A model generated the notes under the pieces. It was given only the letters and a program-made list of their open reading frames with translations, had not been told where the DNA came from and searched no databases. Made by a program: the position numbers and the translations under genes. A stretch of 64,000 bases of DNA. Source: Oscillospiraceae bacterium (GTDB lineage: Bacteria > Bacillota > Clostridia > Oscillospirales > Ruminococcaceae). Below, in pieces: positions 33,886-41,827 of the stretch (positions are counted from its first letter, which is position 1; every line of letters begins with the position of its first letter). The DNA is taken from positions 49,043-113,042 of the forward strand of contig JAHHTZ010000006.1 of the NCBI GenBank assembly GCA_020024285.1. Reading direction: 5' to 3'.

Positions 33886-34169
33886 AATCATTCACCTCCG
33901 AATTAGGTGCATCGGCCTTTGCATCTTTATTTTATCATAGTCGTCGGCAAATTCATATTGAACCTTTGTTAAACAGGAAGCAGAAAAAATAACCATCGAG
34001 AACATTGTTTTATTTGCCCTTGTGAGCCTTCAAGGGAAGCAAAGGGAAAAGGTGAGCTGATTGAAACGGTTTTGGAGTATTTTATGAAATCCCTGCGGCA
34101 CCGGATGATCACAGATAAAATCCCAGTATTTCAAATTCGAACAGGTCGAACACTGCAATAAAATGGAAC

Positions 34170-34655
34170 CTACCATTCTTTCATCATCCAAAGCGCATTC
34201 GCATAACTTCCATCCGTATATTTCATATTCCTGGGCAATGTACCGTAGGTCTTAAAGCCCAATTTTTGATATAGCATAACGGCTTTTTGATTGTCCTCCA
34301 CTACTTACTGTTCGGCTTGCTGATATCCAGCCTGCTTTGCAGATTGCAGTAATATCTCCATCATTTGTTTGCCAATGCCATAGCCGCAGAATTCTCGATA
34401 CAAAGCGATTGCTGCTTCACAACGATGTGCTGATTTTTTAGTTGGAGCCGCATTCATAAAAGAGCAGGTGCCAACAAGAACATCACCCATTATCACTATC
34501 AACAGCAAGGACTTTTCCGCATGGTTAACCATGCTAATAAAACTTTCTTCTTGCTCATGTGTGAATTGAATCTCATCCGGTTCTCGGAGAGGGTATTTGC
34601 TTTCTTCTGCGGTTGCTTTTAAGTATTTTATTAACTTATCCGCATCACTGAGCTA
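34170..34655 (-). pseudogene. Broken GNAT acetyltransferase
   Basis: Reading the minus strand, recognisable GNAT sequence runs from about 34655 (LSDADKLIKYLKATAEESKY) through VLVGTCSFMNAA and EFCGYGIGKQMMEILLQSAK, the acetyl-CoA loop. A stop at 34305-34307 interrupts it. The remainder continues after the stop (VVEDNQKAVMLYQKLGFKTY to MMKEW, stop 34170-34172). The start region is also broken by stops. A single indel plus N-terminal decay explains this. The 284 bases between 33886 and 34169 hold no gene I can support. Confidence 0.75.
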
Positions 34656-34886
34656 TTCTCAATAGAATTGTTCTTCCCAACTTATCCTGAATTTTCAATG
34701 GTGTAAAATTCACTGCATTGCTCCCCAATCTTCTTGGTGAATCTGATTCCGTTTAAGGTGTTAGATTATCTCACTGCATTATATCACACAAGACAGAAAA
34801 GCATCCGAGGCTTTCCCTCTCCTGCTTTTCTTTTTTGAGAGAGCATGGTATAATAAAAACATCATATTGTGAAGGGGTGCTTATAT

Positions 34887-35147
34887 ATGGGAATCATGGA
34901 TTCATTCAATGATGAAGCTGGTAAAATCAATCATGGCAATGGAAAATATCGCGTGATGCAGATTGTACTCAGAGAGAAATTTGTGGGAAAAGGATCAAAA
35001 AATTTCAGCGAAATCGAAGATTTATGCAATAAGCAATACGAAGAAGGGTATCGCCTGCACACCTTTGCTCAGTCGACAGCCACTTCAACCGGGTTTGGCG
35101 GCGGAGACCGAACCGTTTGCAATTTGGTGTTTGAACGAATTGATTGA
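34887..35147 (+). CDS. DUF4177-like small protein
   Basis: 86 residues from ATG 34887 (GAAGGGG nine bases upstream; a TATAAT lies about 40 bases earlier). KYRVMQIVLREKFVGKGSKN, LCNKQYEEGYRLHTFA and NLVFERID resemble the DUF4177 fold, in which a short beta sheet packs on a helix; function unknown. It ends at the start of degenerate repeat copy 4. Confidence 0.7.
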   Translation: MGIMDSFNDEAGKINHGNGKYRVMQIVLREKFVGKGSKNFSEIEDLCNKQYEEGYRLHTFAQSTATSTGFGGGDRTVCNLVFERID

Positions 35148-35155
35148 TTCCAAAA

Positions 35156-35292
35156 CAGGAGCACGGAATGCCGGTTCACGCTGTGACTCCTTCTTTTGTC
35201 AACACCACAATAGAGGCTGCGGTATTCTGATCGAGAATATGCTGGCGTCATAAAATGGAGCGACAGAGGTTTCCCCTCTGTCGCTTTTTGTT
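35156..35292 (+). repeat. Degenerate spoIVB 3'-tail repeat, copy 4
   Basis: Decayed but alignable: translated in the tail frame it gives GMPVHAVTPSFVN where intact SpoIVB has GMLVGAVTHVFVN. TTTTGTCAAC and GAGAATATG correspond to TTTTGTCAAC and GAAAATATG. The terminator hairpin is well preserved (GCGACAGAGG 35260-35269 / CCTCTGTCGC 35275-35284), with compensating changes relative to other copies. I see no clear 33-base tag upstream. Confidence 0.7.
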
Positions 35293-35354
35293 TTTGTATG
35301 CTATAATGCACTTAGATATCCCATCAGATTGATTTTAGAAAGTGAGGACATTGC

Positions 35355-35825
35355 ATGAAGAAAGTAACAAGTTTTGCTATCGCTTTGGTATTGCTGTTTG
35401 CTCTGGTTGGCTGCACAAACTCCACCCCCTCATCTATTGAGCGAGTGTATTCATTTTCGGGCGAAAGCAATGAAATACGCGTCATCAACGGCGTCGCTGT
35501 AATCGGTGGAGAGAAGGAAACTTTTTACGGCGGAACATTGGAACTCAAAAACGATAATTTTAAGGACATAACCGGCTATAGTATAAAATTCTACATTTCT
35601 GACGGCACTGAGAATTGGACGCTTCTGAACAACGTGGTAAAAGATGAAACTGGGACATTTGAACTAAAAAATCAAGAAACCGGACGAATTACAGGTCAGG
35701 TCCTGAACACCAATATGGATGAGAACGCATTCGAAGAGCATCTTTATTTCGAACTGGTCACAACCGATGAAAACGGAGTTACCGAGACATATACAGTCCC
35801 AATGAAAGTTACAGCCATAGAGTAG
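35355..35825 (+). CDS. Lipoprotein of unknown function
   Basis: 156 residues. The signal peptide MKKVTSFAIALVLLFALVGC ends in a lipobox (LVGC), so the mature protein is lipid-anchored outside the membrane. The body (YGGTLELKNDNFKDITGYSI) looks like a small beta-sandwich. AAAGTGAGG precedes ATG 35355. The promoter and leader are homologous to those of cassette 2. It probably forms an operon with the next small membrane gene. Confidence 0.82.
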   Translation: MKKVTSFAIALVLLFALVGCTNSTPSSIERVYSFSGESNEIRVINGVAVIGGEKETFYGGTLELKNDNFKDITGYSIKFYISDGTENWTLLNNVVKDETGTFELKNQETGRITGQVLNTNMDENAFEEHLYFELVTTDENGVTETYTVPMKVTAIE

Positions 35826-35884
35826 CGCTTATCAGAACATATCGAATCGTCAGAAAAACGAACTACGATTATGAGGTTAAGAAA

Positions 35885-36091
35885 ATGATGGATTATATTT
35901 GGATTGTGCTTTTGCTTCTTCTTGGTATAGCTATGATTATAAAGCCGGAGCTGCTCTGGAAAATCGAACACATTTTCACAGTAAAAAACGGTGAACCAAC
36001 AGAGTTGTATCTGACACTTATGCGACTTGGTGGTATATTCTTTTCTATTTCAGCGGTCATTTGTTTCGTATACAGCCTGCTGCATCAGTAA
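35885..36091 (+). CDS. Small two-span membrane protein (DUF6199-like)
   Basis: 68 residues. The N-terminal span IWIVLLLLLGIAMIIKPELL is followed by WKIEHIFTVKNGEPTELYL and a second span GGIFFSISAVICFVYSLL. The pattern resembles the DUF6199 group of short membrane proteins; function unknown. A ribosome site is weak (GAGGTTAAGAAA). It follows the lipoprotein gene by 59 bases. Confidence 0.72.
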   Translation: MMDYIWIVLLLLLGIAMIIKPELLWKIEHIFTVKNGEPTELYLTLMRLGGIFFSISAVICFVYSLLHQ

Positions 36092-36135
36092 ATTCCTGAT
36101 AATGAGCTGAGTGTCAAATCCATTGAAATTTCCAT

Positions 36136-36262
36136 AACATCTGTTCCCCTAAGGAAAATCGCCCCCCAAGCGGCAGCCCCCCTCGTGCAGGACGAATGTC
36201 GGAGTGCTTCCCCACGTTTTTGACAACGACCCCACACGAGGATACTGGTCCCCCCTTTTCTA
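36136..36262 (+). repeat. Degenerate spoIVB 3'-tail repeat, copy 5, with decayed tag
   Basis: The 33 bases 36136-36168 (AACATCTGTTCCCCTAAGG...) align with the tag of copies 2 and 3, and the same AGCGGCAGCCCC core follows at the same offset. The tail is heavily mutated and shortened but keeps CCACGTTTTTG and CACACGAGGATAC. It marks the right end of the island. Confidence 0.78.
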
Positions 36263-36280
36263 TACTGCAAAATACAACAC

Positions 36281-36313
36281 AAATCGCCCCCTGATAAATC
36301 AGGGGGGCGATTT
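36281..36313. terminator. Bidirectional terminator/hairpin at the island's right end
   Basis: AAATCGCCCCCTGA / TCAGGGGGGCGATTT with a short loop and one bulge; lies downstream of the minus-strand creatininase gene ending at 36355. Confidence 0.65.
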
Positions 36314-36354
36314 GCGAGGAATTATTCTACAACAAGACTTTGGAAAATTTCAAG

Positions 36355-37113
36355 CTACAGTTTGACCTTTCTAAACTCTTCTGCCAGCTGTGCAATATAA
36401 TCTGCACAGGTCTGGAGCATCTCCTTGCCCCATTCCTCGGTGGCAGTATTCGGATGATCCGGTCCGATCCATCCGCTGTCTGTGATTTTATTGATCTGGC
36501 GTGGAATATTGAAGCTGACGCCCTTATATTGCACGCTGTAAAATCCGGTTCCCTTGATCTCGGAGGAAATATCGTTGAGAAGCAGCTTTTCATTGATTTC
36601 CGAGCGATCGACAAGATTCGGGTCGATGCCCATAACAGCTGCGGTTTCCTCGCCGCCGCCGTGACCGCCCTTCCATGCAGGGTTCATATCCCACGCCATC
36701 AGCCACCAGTTGAGGATCGCGGTGATGCAGCCTTTGTCGTCCATTGTCAGGGCAGCCTGCTCGATGCACTTGACATTTCCGCCGTGCCCGTTGAGCACGA
36801 GGAATTTTCTTGCGCCGTGGTGGTAGAGGCTCTCCATCACACACAGCAGATAGTGGTAGAGCACATCATTTTCAATGTCGACGGTGCCGGGATAATCTGC
36901 GAGCGATTTTGTTGCGCCGTAAGGGATGGTTGGCGCGATGAGTACATCTGTTTTTTCCTCGATCAGCTCAAGGAGTCTGTTTGGGATCATGGTATCGGTT
37001 CCAAGCGGCATATGTCTGCCATGGCTTTCGATGCTTCCGATTCCGATGATGACAGTATCATCATTTTGAAAATAAAGTTCTGCTTTTGGCCATGTAATAT
37101 TTTCAAGTCTCAA
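36355..37113 (-). CDS. Creatininase-family amidohydrolase (copy A)
   Basis: 252-residue metal-dependent hydrolase. The Glu-x-His...Asp metal site is IGSIESHGRHMPLGTDT; VLNGHGGN and the GGHGGGEETAAVMG segment complete the family pattern. Members hydrolyse cyclic amides or small amides such as creatinine, or process peptides (MftE). It is a tandem paralogue of the next gene and shares its strand with a dipeptide importer, so the substrate could be an imported peptide-like amide; that is inference. Confidence 0.9.
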   Translation of the reverse strand: MRLENITWPKAELYFQNDDTVIIGIGSIESHGRHMPLGTDTMIPNRLLELIEEKTDVLIAPTIPYGATKSLADYPGTVDIENDVLYHYLLCVMESLYHHGARKFLVLNGHGGNVKCIEQAALTMDDKGCITAILNWWLMAWDMNPAWKGGHGGGEETAAVMGIDPNLVDRSEINEKLLLNDISSEIKGTGFYSVQYKGVSFNIPRQINKITDSGWIGPDHPNTATEEWGKEMLQTCADYIAQLAEEFRKVKL

Positions 37114-37176
37114 GTTTTATCACTCTTTCTATCTGTTGTCAAAACCAAGCTGTCGTATTTGTGCATCGGCATATGA

Positions 37177-37941
37177 TTAGGACAGTTTGAGCTTCTTAAA
37201 TTCTTCCATAAAGTCCACAATATAGTCTGCACAGGTCTGGAGCATCTCCTTGCCCCATTCCTCGGTGGCAGTATTCGGATGATCCGGTCCGATCCATCCG
37301 CCGCTTGAGGTAACGCGGTTTGTGCTGCGAATGATTTCTACATTGACCCCTTTATATTTCACGCTGCGAAAGCCGGTTGTTTCAAATTTATCGGAAAGAT
37401 GGATGTATTCGAGGGGTGTATCGATCTCGCTGTAATCGATGAGGCTGGGGTCTACCCCCATAATGCCTGCGGTTTCCTCACCGCCGCCGTGGCCGCCCTT
37501 CCATGCAGGGTTCATATCCCACGCCATCAGCCACCAGTTGAGCAGAGCTACAAGGCAGCCCTTTCTCTCATAGTCAAATCCCACACTTTCCAGTGGTTTG
37601 ATGTTTCCGCCGTGACCATTGAGGATCACAAATTTTCTTGCGCCGTGGCGGTAAAAGTTTTCCACGATTTTAGAAACCAGCTGATACAGCAGATCATTGC
37701 CGATATCAATGGTTCCCGGATATTCTGACAAAGACTCGGTTGAGCCGTATGGGATGGTTGGTGCAATGAGAACATTGCTTTTTTCTTCGATCAATTCCAA
37801 AATGCGATTTGGAATGATGGTATCTGTGCCCAGAGGCATATGTTTTCCGTGGCTCTCAACGCTGCCTACGGTCAGAAGGACAATATCGTTTTCCTTAAAA
37901 TATTCTTCTGCTTTTGGCCATGTGATATTTTCTAATCTCAT
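37177..37941 (-). CDS. Creatininase-family amidohydrolase (copy B)
   Basis: 254 residues from ATG 37941 (MRLENITWPKAEEYFKENDI), preceded by AAAGGAG. Nearly the same sequence pattern as copy A: VGSVESHGKHMPLGTDT, ILNGHGGNIKP and AWKGGHGGGEETAGIMG. All metal ligands are present in both. The upstream frame to 38043 lacks a ribosome site and family similarity. It follows the substrate-binding protein gene with a gap of about 310 bases holding a stem-loop and no gene. Confidence 0.91.
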   Translation of the reverse strand: MRLENITWPKAEEYFKENDIVLLTVGSVESHGKHMPLGTDTIIPNRILELIEEKSNVLIAPTIPYGSTESLSEYPGTIDIGNDLLYQLVSKIVENFYRHGARKFVILNGHGGNIKPLESVGFDYERKGCLVALLNWWLMAWDMNPAWKGGHGGGEETAGIMGVDPSLIDYSEIDTPLEYIHLSDKFETTGFRSVKYKGVNVEIIRSTNRVTSSGGWIGPDHPNTATEEWGKEMLQTCADYIVDFMEEFKKLKLS

Positions 37942-38202
37942 ATCCCTACTCCTTTGCCTTTCATATTTCTTCTTGCCTGATCCGACTGCAAACTTTTTGC
38001 AGTCTTCAGCGATCCGCAATAGATCCTCACTATTACAATACAATTTTTATATGATATTTGGAAGCCTTTTTTGCATCGAATTTTAAATATCGCTTCCTTA
38101 GCAAGCTTGAGCAGAAAATCTTTCTGTTCTTTTTCCCCGGTTCAAAAACATGAAGTGCTTTGCGGCTCAAAACAAATTGCCGCCGAACACTTTTGAAATG
38201 CC

Positions 38203-38230
38203 CCTGCCTTGGTACAAAAGCCAAGGCAGG
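38203..38230. terminator. Stem-loop between the binding-protein and creatininase genes
   Basis: Perfect arms CCTGCCTTGG / CCAAGGCAGG with an 8-base loop, 21 bases after the binding-protein stop codon. No T run follows, so it may only partially terminate or protect the upstream mRNA. Nothing else is evident in 37942-38250. Confidence 0.5.
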
Positions 38231-38250
38231 AAGCATTAGGATCCACTCTA

Positions 38251-39813
38251 TTATTTTGCTACCTTGACATGGGACAGATCATGGTAACCAACTGGGTCGA
38301 TTACAAAGCCCTGTACATTTTTGGTTGCACCAACGTTGATGGTGGAGTAGTAGATTGGAGCGTTGTTGTTGATTTCAGCAAGTTTGATTGCAAGATCTTT
38401 GTAGATTTCTTTGCGCTTTTCAGCATCGGTAGTTGTTCTGCCTGCTTCTACAAGGGCATCGACTTCCGGATCATCAAGGAAGGAACGGTTGCCGGATGCA
38501 CCCTGCATGCTGGAGTGTTCGAGAGAGTAGTAGGTGTAGTCTGCGTCCTGTGTGGAGGTTGTCCAGCCGAACAGACCCATCTCATGCTCACCTGCTGTAC
38601 ATTTCTGAATGAGAGAACCGAATTCCATTACTTCGATTTTGCAGTCGATGCCGGATTCGAGGAACATTGCCTGAATTGCCTGGCAGATTTCGATTCTTGC
38701 CTGGCTGTCGTTTACCCAAATGCTGGTGGACAAGCCGTTTTCAAAGCCTGCTTCTTTGAGGAGCTCTTTTGCTTTTTCTGGATTGTACTCATATACACCG
38801 GTGCTGTGGTAGCCGAATACTGCCGGAGCGATGATTGCATCTGCCGGCTCACCGGAACCGGAAAGGATGGTGTCAACGATCATTTTTCTGTCGATTGCAT
38901 AGTTGATTGCTTCACGAACCTTCGGATTGTCAAATGGAGCCTTCTTCATGTTCATAGACAGATAAGAGCAGGTAAGACCCGGAGCTTCGATTGCCTGCAG
39001 GTTGCCGCTTTCCCCGATTTTTTTGAGGTCGTTTGGCAGCAGGTCGTAAGCGAGGTCGATTTCGCCGGTTTCCAGAGCGATGAGTCGCTGAGAGTTTTCC
39101 GGGATAACCTTCATGATGAGGTTTTCGGTTTCCGGTTTGCCGTCCATGTAGTCTGGGTTCGCCTGCATTTTGATGTGGTCGCTCTGTTTCCATTCTACAA
39201 ATTTATATGGACCGGAGCCGATCGGATTCATTTTGAATCCTTCTTCGTCTTTTTCTACCACTGCTTTTGGAACGATTGCTGCAAACGGAACAGCAAGGTT
39301 GCGCAGAGCAGGAGCATACGGAGCATGGAGAATGATTTCAACAGTGTAATCGTCTTTGATGTTTACTTCTTTGATGAAGTCAACAATGTAGGAAACGGAT
39401 GCAGAATTGATTGCTCTTTCCAGGGAGAACTTCACGTCCTCTGCTTTGAGAGCGCTTCCGTCGTGGAATTTTACATCCTGTCTGAGTTTGAAGACATAGG
39501 TTGTATCGTCCACCTGTTCCCAGCTCTCCGCGATCTGTGGTTTTACTTCACCGGTAGCGGAATCGATGACCGTCAGGGTATCAAAAATCTGGCAGCTTAC
39601 TGTAACTGCCGGGGTTTCTTTTCCCTGATGCGGGTCGAGGGATGTTACATCTGCACCCTGACCCCAGATCACAGTGTCTTTGAAGCCGCCCTCACCGGTC
39701 GATGCAGTACCTCCGCCGTTGGAAGAACTGCCTGCATCTGTTGTGCCATTTCCGCATGCGCCCAAAGACATTGCCATGGCCGCCGCCAGAAGGAACGCGA
39801 TCAACTTTTTCAT
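38251..39813 (-). CDS. Extracellular solute-binding protein, family 5 (Dpp/Opp type)
   Basis: 520-residue lipoprotein that captures peptides or similar substrates. Start ATG 39813 (MKKLIAFLLAAAMAMSLGAC) with AAAGGGG upstream. A Gly/Ser linker follows the lipobox. GADVTSLDPHQGKETPA, AESWEQVDDTTYVFKLRQDV and FDNPKVREAINYAIDRK are family 5 hallmarks. It is the last gene of the five-gene importer and the usual substrate-determining component. Confidence 0.94.
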   Translation of the reverse strand: MKKLIAFLLAAAMAMSLGACGNGTTDAGSSSNGGGTASTGEGGFKDTVIWGQGADVTSLDPHQGKETPAVTVSCQIFDTLTVIDSATGEVKPQIAESWEQVDDTTYVFKLRQDVKFHDGSALKAEDVKFSLERAINSASVSYIVDFIKEVNIKDDYTVEIILHAPYAPALRNLAVPFAAIVPKAVVEKDEEGFKMNPIGSGPYKFVEWKQSDHIKMQANPDYMDGKPETENLIMKVIPENSQRLIALETGEIDLAYDLLPNDLKKIGESGNLQAIEAPGLTCSYLSMNMKKAPFDNPKVREAINYAIDRKMIVDTILSGSGEPADAIIAPAVFGYHSTGVYEYNPEKAKELLKEAGFENGLSTSIWVNDSQARIEICQAIQAMFLESGIDCKIEVMEFGSLIQKCTAGEHEMGLFGWTTSTQDADYTYYSLEHSSMQGASGNRSFLDDPEVDALVEAGRTTTDAEKRKEIYKDLAIKLAEINNNAPIYYSTINVGATKNVQGFVIDPVGYHDLSHVKVAK

Positions 39814-39851
39814 AAAAATTCCCCTTTCAGGTAACATATAATTTAAGCATT

Positions 39852-40820
39852 CTATGCTTGATTGACCATCATACAGCTTACCATGTGGTCTTTTTCCACT
39901 TCCACAAGCTGCATTGCCTGCTGTGTGCATTTTTCGGTTGCATACGGGCATCGTTTTGCAAATCTGCATCCTACGCCCGGATTGATCGGGGAGGTGATCT
40001 CACCCTTCATTGTGATACGGTTCATCGGAACATCCGGGTCTGCAATCGGAATTGCGGACAGCAGAGCCTTTGTATAAGGATGCAGCGGATTTTTGAACAG
40101 CACATCTGCCGGTGCTTTTTCCACCATCTGTCCAAGATACATGACGATGATGTCATCCGAAAAATATTTTACAACGGACAGGTCGTGGGTGATGAACATA
40201 TACGTCAGGTTGAGCTGTTCCTGCAGATCCTGCATCAGGTTGAGGATCTGTGCCTGAATGGAAACGTCCAGCGCAGAAACCGGCTCGTCACAGACAATGA
40301 ACTTCGGATTGAGTGCCAGTGCTCTTGCAATACCGATTCTCTGGCGTCTGCCGCCGTCCAGCTCATGCGGATATGTATTGATGAGTCGCGATGCAAGACC
40401 AACAAGATCCATGATCTCGGATACCTTTTTATGGATGCCCTCTTTGTCGCGTTTGTCGTACAGTCCCTGCACGATCAGCGGAGCTGCAATCGCCTCGGAA
40501 ATGGTCATACGGGGGTTGAGCGATGCAAACGGGTCCTGAAAGATGATCTGCATATCTTTGCGCAGCTCCTTGAGCTGTGCTTTATTATATTTGAGGATAT
40601 CCTTTCCTTCAAAATATACATTGCCCGATGTCGGCTCGTGCAATCTTAAAATTGCACGTCCCATGGTGGATTTGCCGCATCCCGATTCTCCAACGACACC
40701 GAGGGTCTTGCCTCTGTCGAGGGTGAATGTGATGTCATCCACAGCATGGAGGGTTCCGGATGGGGTATTGAAATATTTTTTCAGGTTTTCAACTCTCAAA
40801 ATCGCGTTATTGTTCTCCAT
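39852..40820 (-). CDS. Oligopeptide/dipeptide ABC transporter ATPase (DppF/OppF type)
   Basis: 322 residues. Walker A GESGCGKSTMG, signature LDGGRRQRIGIARAL, Walker B FIVCDEPVSALDV. The C-terminal Cys-containing extension (GCRFAKRCPYATEKC) is the Opp/Dpp ATPase motif that can hold an iron-sulphur cluster. Its start overlaps the end of the partner ATPase gene by 14 bases. The signature reads DGG instead of SGG. Confidence 0.95.
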   Translation of the reverse strand: MENNNAILRVENLKKYFNTPSGTLHAVDDITFTLDRGKTLGVVGESGCGKSTMGRAILRLHEPTSGNVYFEGKDILKYNKAQLKELRKDMQIIFQDPFASLNPRMTISEAIAAPLIVQGLYDKRDKEGIHKKVSEIMDLVGLASRLINTYPHELDGGRRQRIGIARALALNPKFIVCDEPVSALDVSIQAQILNLMQDLQEQLNLTYMFITHDLSVVKYFSDDIIVMYLGQMVEKAPADVLFKNPLHPYTKALLSAIPIADPDVPMNRITMKGEITSPINPGVGCRFAKRCPYATEKCTQQAMQLVEVEKDHMVSCMMVNQA

Positions 40821-41799
40821 GGTTTGCCTCCTCCCCTCTATATTTAAAGCATCTTACCTGATGCCCCGGTGCCACTTCGTAAAGATCCGGCAGCTGATCC
40901 TTGCAGCAATCCATTGCATAAGGACAGCGTTCATAGAACTTACATCCGCATGGGAGCTTTGTTGGATCCGGCATCATGCCTTTGATTGCTTTGAGGCGTT
41001 TTTCTGTGGACTGAAGGTTTGGAATGGAAGCAAACAAACCTTCTGTATAAGGATGCTTTGTTCTCTTATATACATCCTGAATGCTGCCGTATTCCACGAT
41101 TTCACCGGCATAAATAATGGCAACATCATCACAGTTTTGTGCAACAACGCCCAGATCGTGGGTGATGAGCAGCATGGAGGTGTTGTTTTTTGCTTTGAGC
41201 TCGTGGATCATCTCCAGCACCTGTGCCTGAATGGTAACATCCAGCGCGGTGGTCGGTTCGTCTGCAAGCAGCAGCTTTGGATTACATGCAAGAGCGATCG
41301 CGATGATAACGCGCTGTTTCATACCGCCGGAGAACTGATGCGGATAATCACCGTATCTTGTTTTTACGATGCCAACCATCTCAAGCATTTCTTCTGCTTT
41401 TTGTCTGGCTTCTTCTTTTTTCATCTCCGGATGGTGTGTTTCGATTACTTCCAAAATCTGATCTCCAACCGTCAAAACCGGGTTGAGTGAAGTCATTGGG
41501 TCCTGGAAGATCATCGAAATATCTCTTCCGCGCACCTTCTTCATCTCATCAGAGGAGATGCTCAGAAGGTCGCGTCCTTCAAACATGATCTGCCCGCTGA
41601 TGATTTTCCCAGGAGGATCTGGAATCAGTCTGAGGATACCCTTTGCAAGTGTTGTTTTGCCTGCGCCGGTTTCTCCCACCAATCCAAGTGTCTTCCCTTC
41701 TTTGATATGGAGCGATGCACCGTTGAGTGCTTTTACCAGTCCATCCTCTGTGGAATAGTGTATGTGGAGATCCTTAACTTCCAATAAATTCTCGGACAT
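40807..41799 (-). CDS. Oligopeptide/dipeptide ABC transporter ATPase (DppD/OppD type)
   Basis: 330 residues. Walker A GETGAGKTTLAKG, signature FSGGMKQRVIIAIAL, Walker B LLADEPTTALDV, and the C-terminal GCKFYERCPYAMDCC extension. It pairs with the ATPase downstream as the heterodimeric motor of the importer. Confidence 0.95.
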   Translation of the reverse strand: MSENLLEVKDLHIHYSTEDGLVKALNGASLHIKEGKTLGLVGETGAGKTTLAKGILRLIPDPPGKIISGQIMFEGRDLLSISSDEMKKVRGRDISMIFQDPMTSLNPVLTVGDQILEVIETHHPEMKKEEARQKAEEMLEMVGIVKTRYGDYPHQFSGGMKQRVIIAIALACNPKLLLADEPTTALDVTIQAQVLEMIHELKAKNNTSMLLITHDLGVVAQNCDDVAIIYAGEIVEYGSIQDVYKRTKHPYTEGLFASIPNLQSTEKRLKAIKGMMPDPTKLPCGCKFYERCPYAMDCCKDQLPDLYEVAPGHQVRCFKYRGEEANHGEQ

Positions 41800-41827
41800 T
41801 TATCTCACCTCTTCTTCGAGCTATACG

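Noticed and set aside
26661..36262. CRISPR array
   Set aside because: The repeats are long, few, irregularly spaced, separated by genes, and are fragments of spoIVB; no cas genes are present.
38209..39834. 541-residue plus-strand open frame
   Set aside because: It is antisense to the solute-binding protein gene, has no ribosome site, and its composition (very rich in Phe, Val, Cys) is that of a reversed coding strand.
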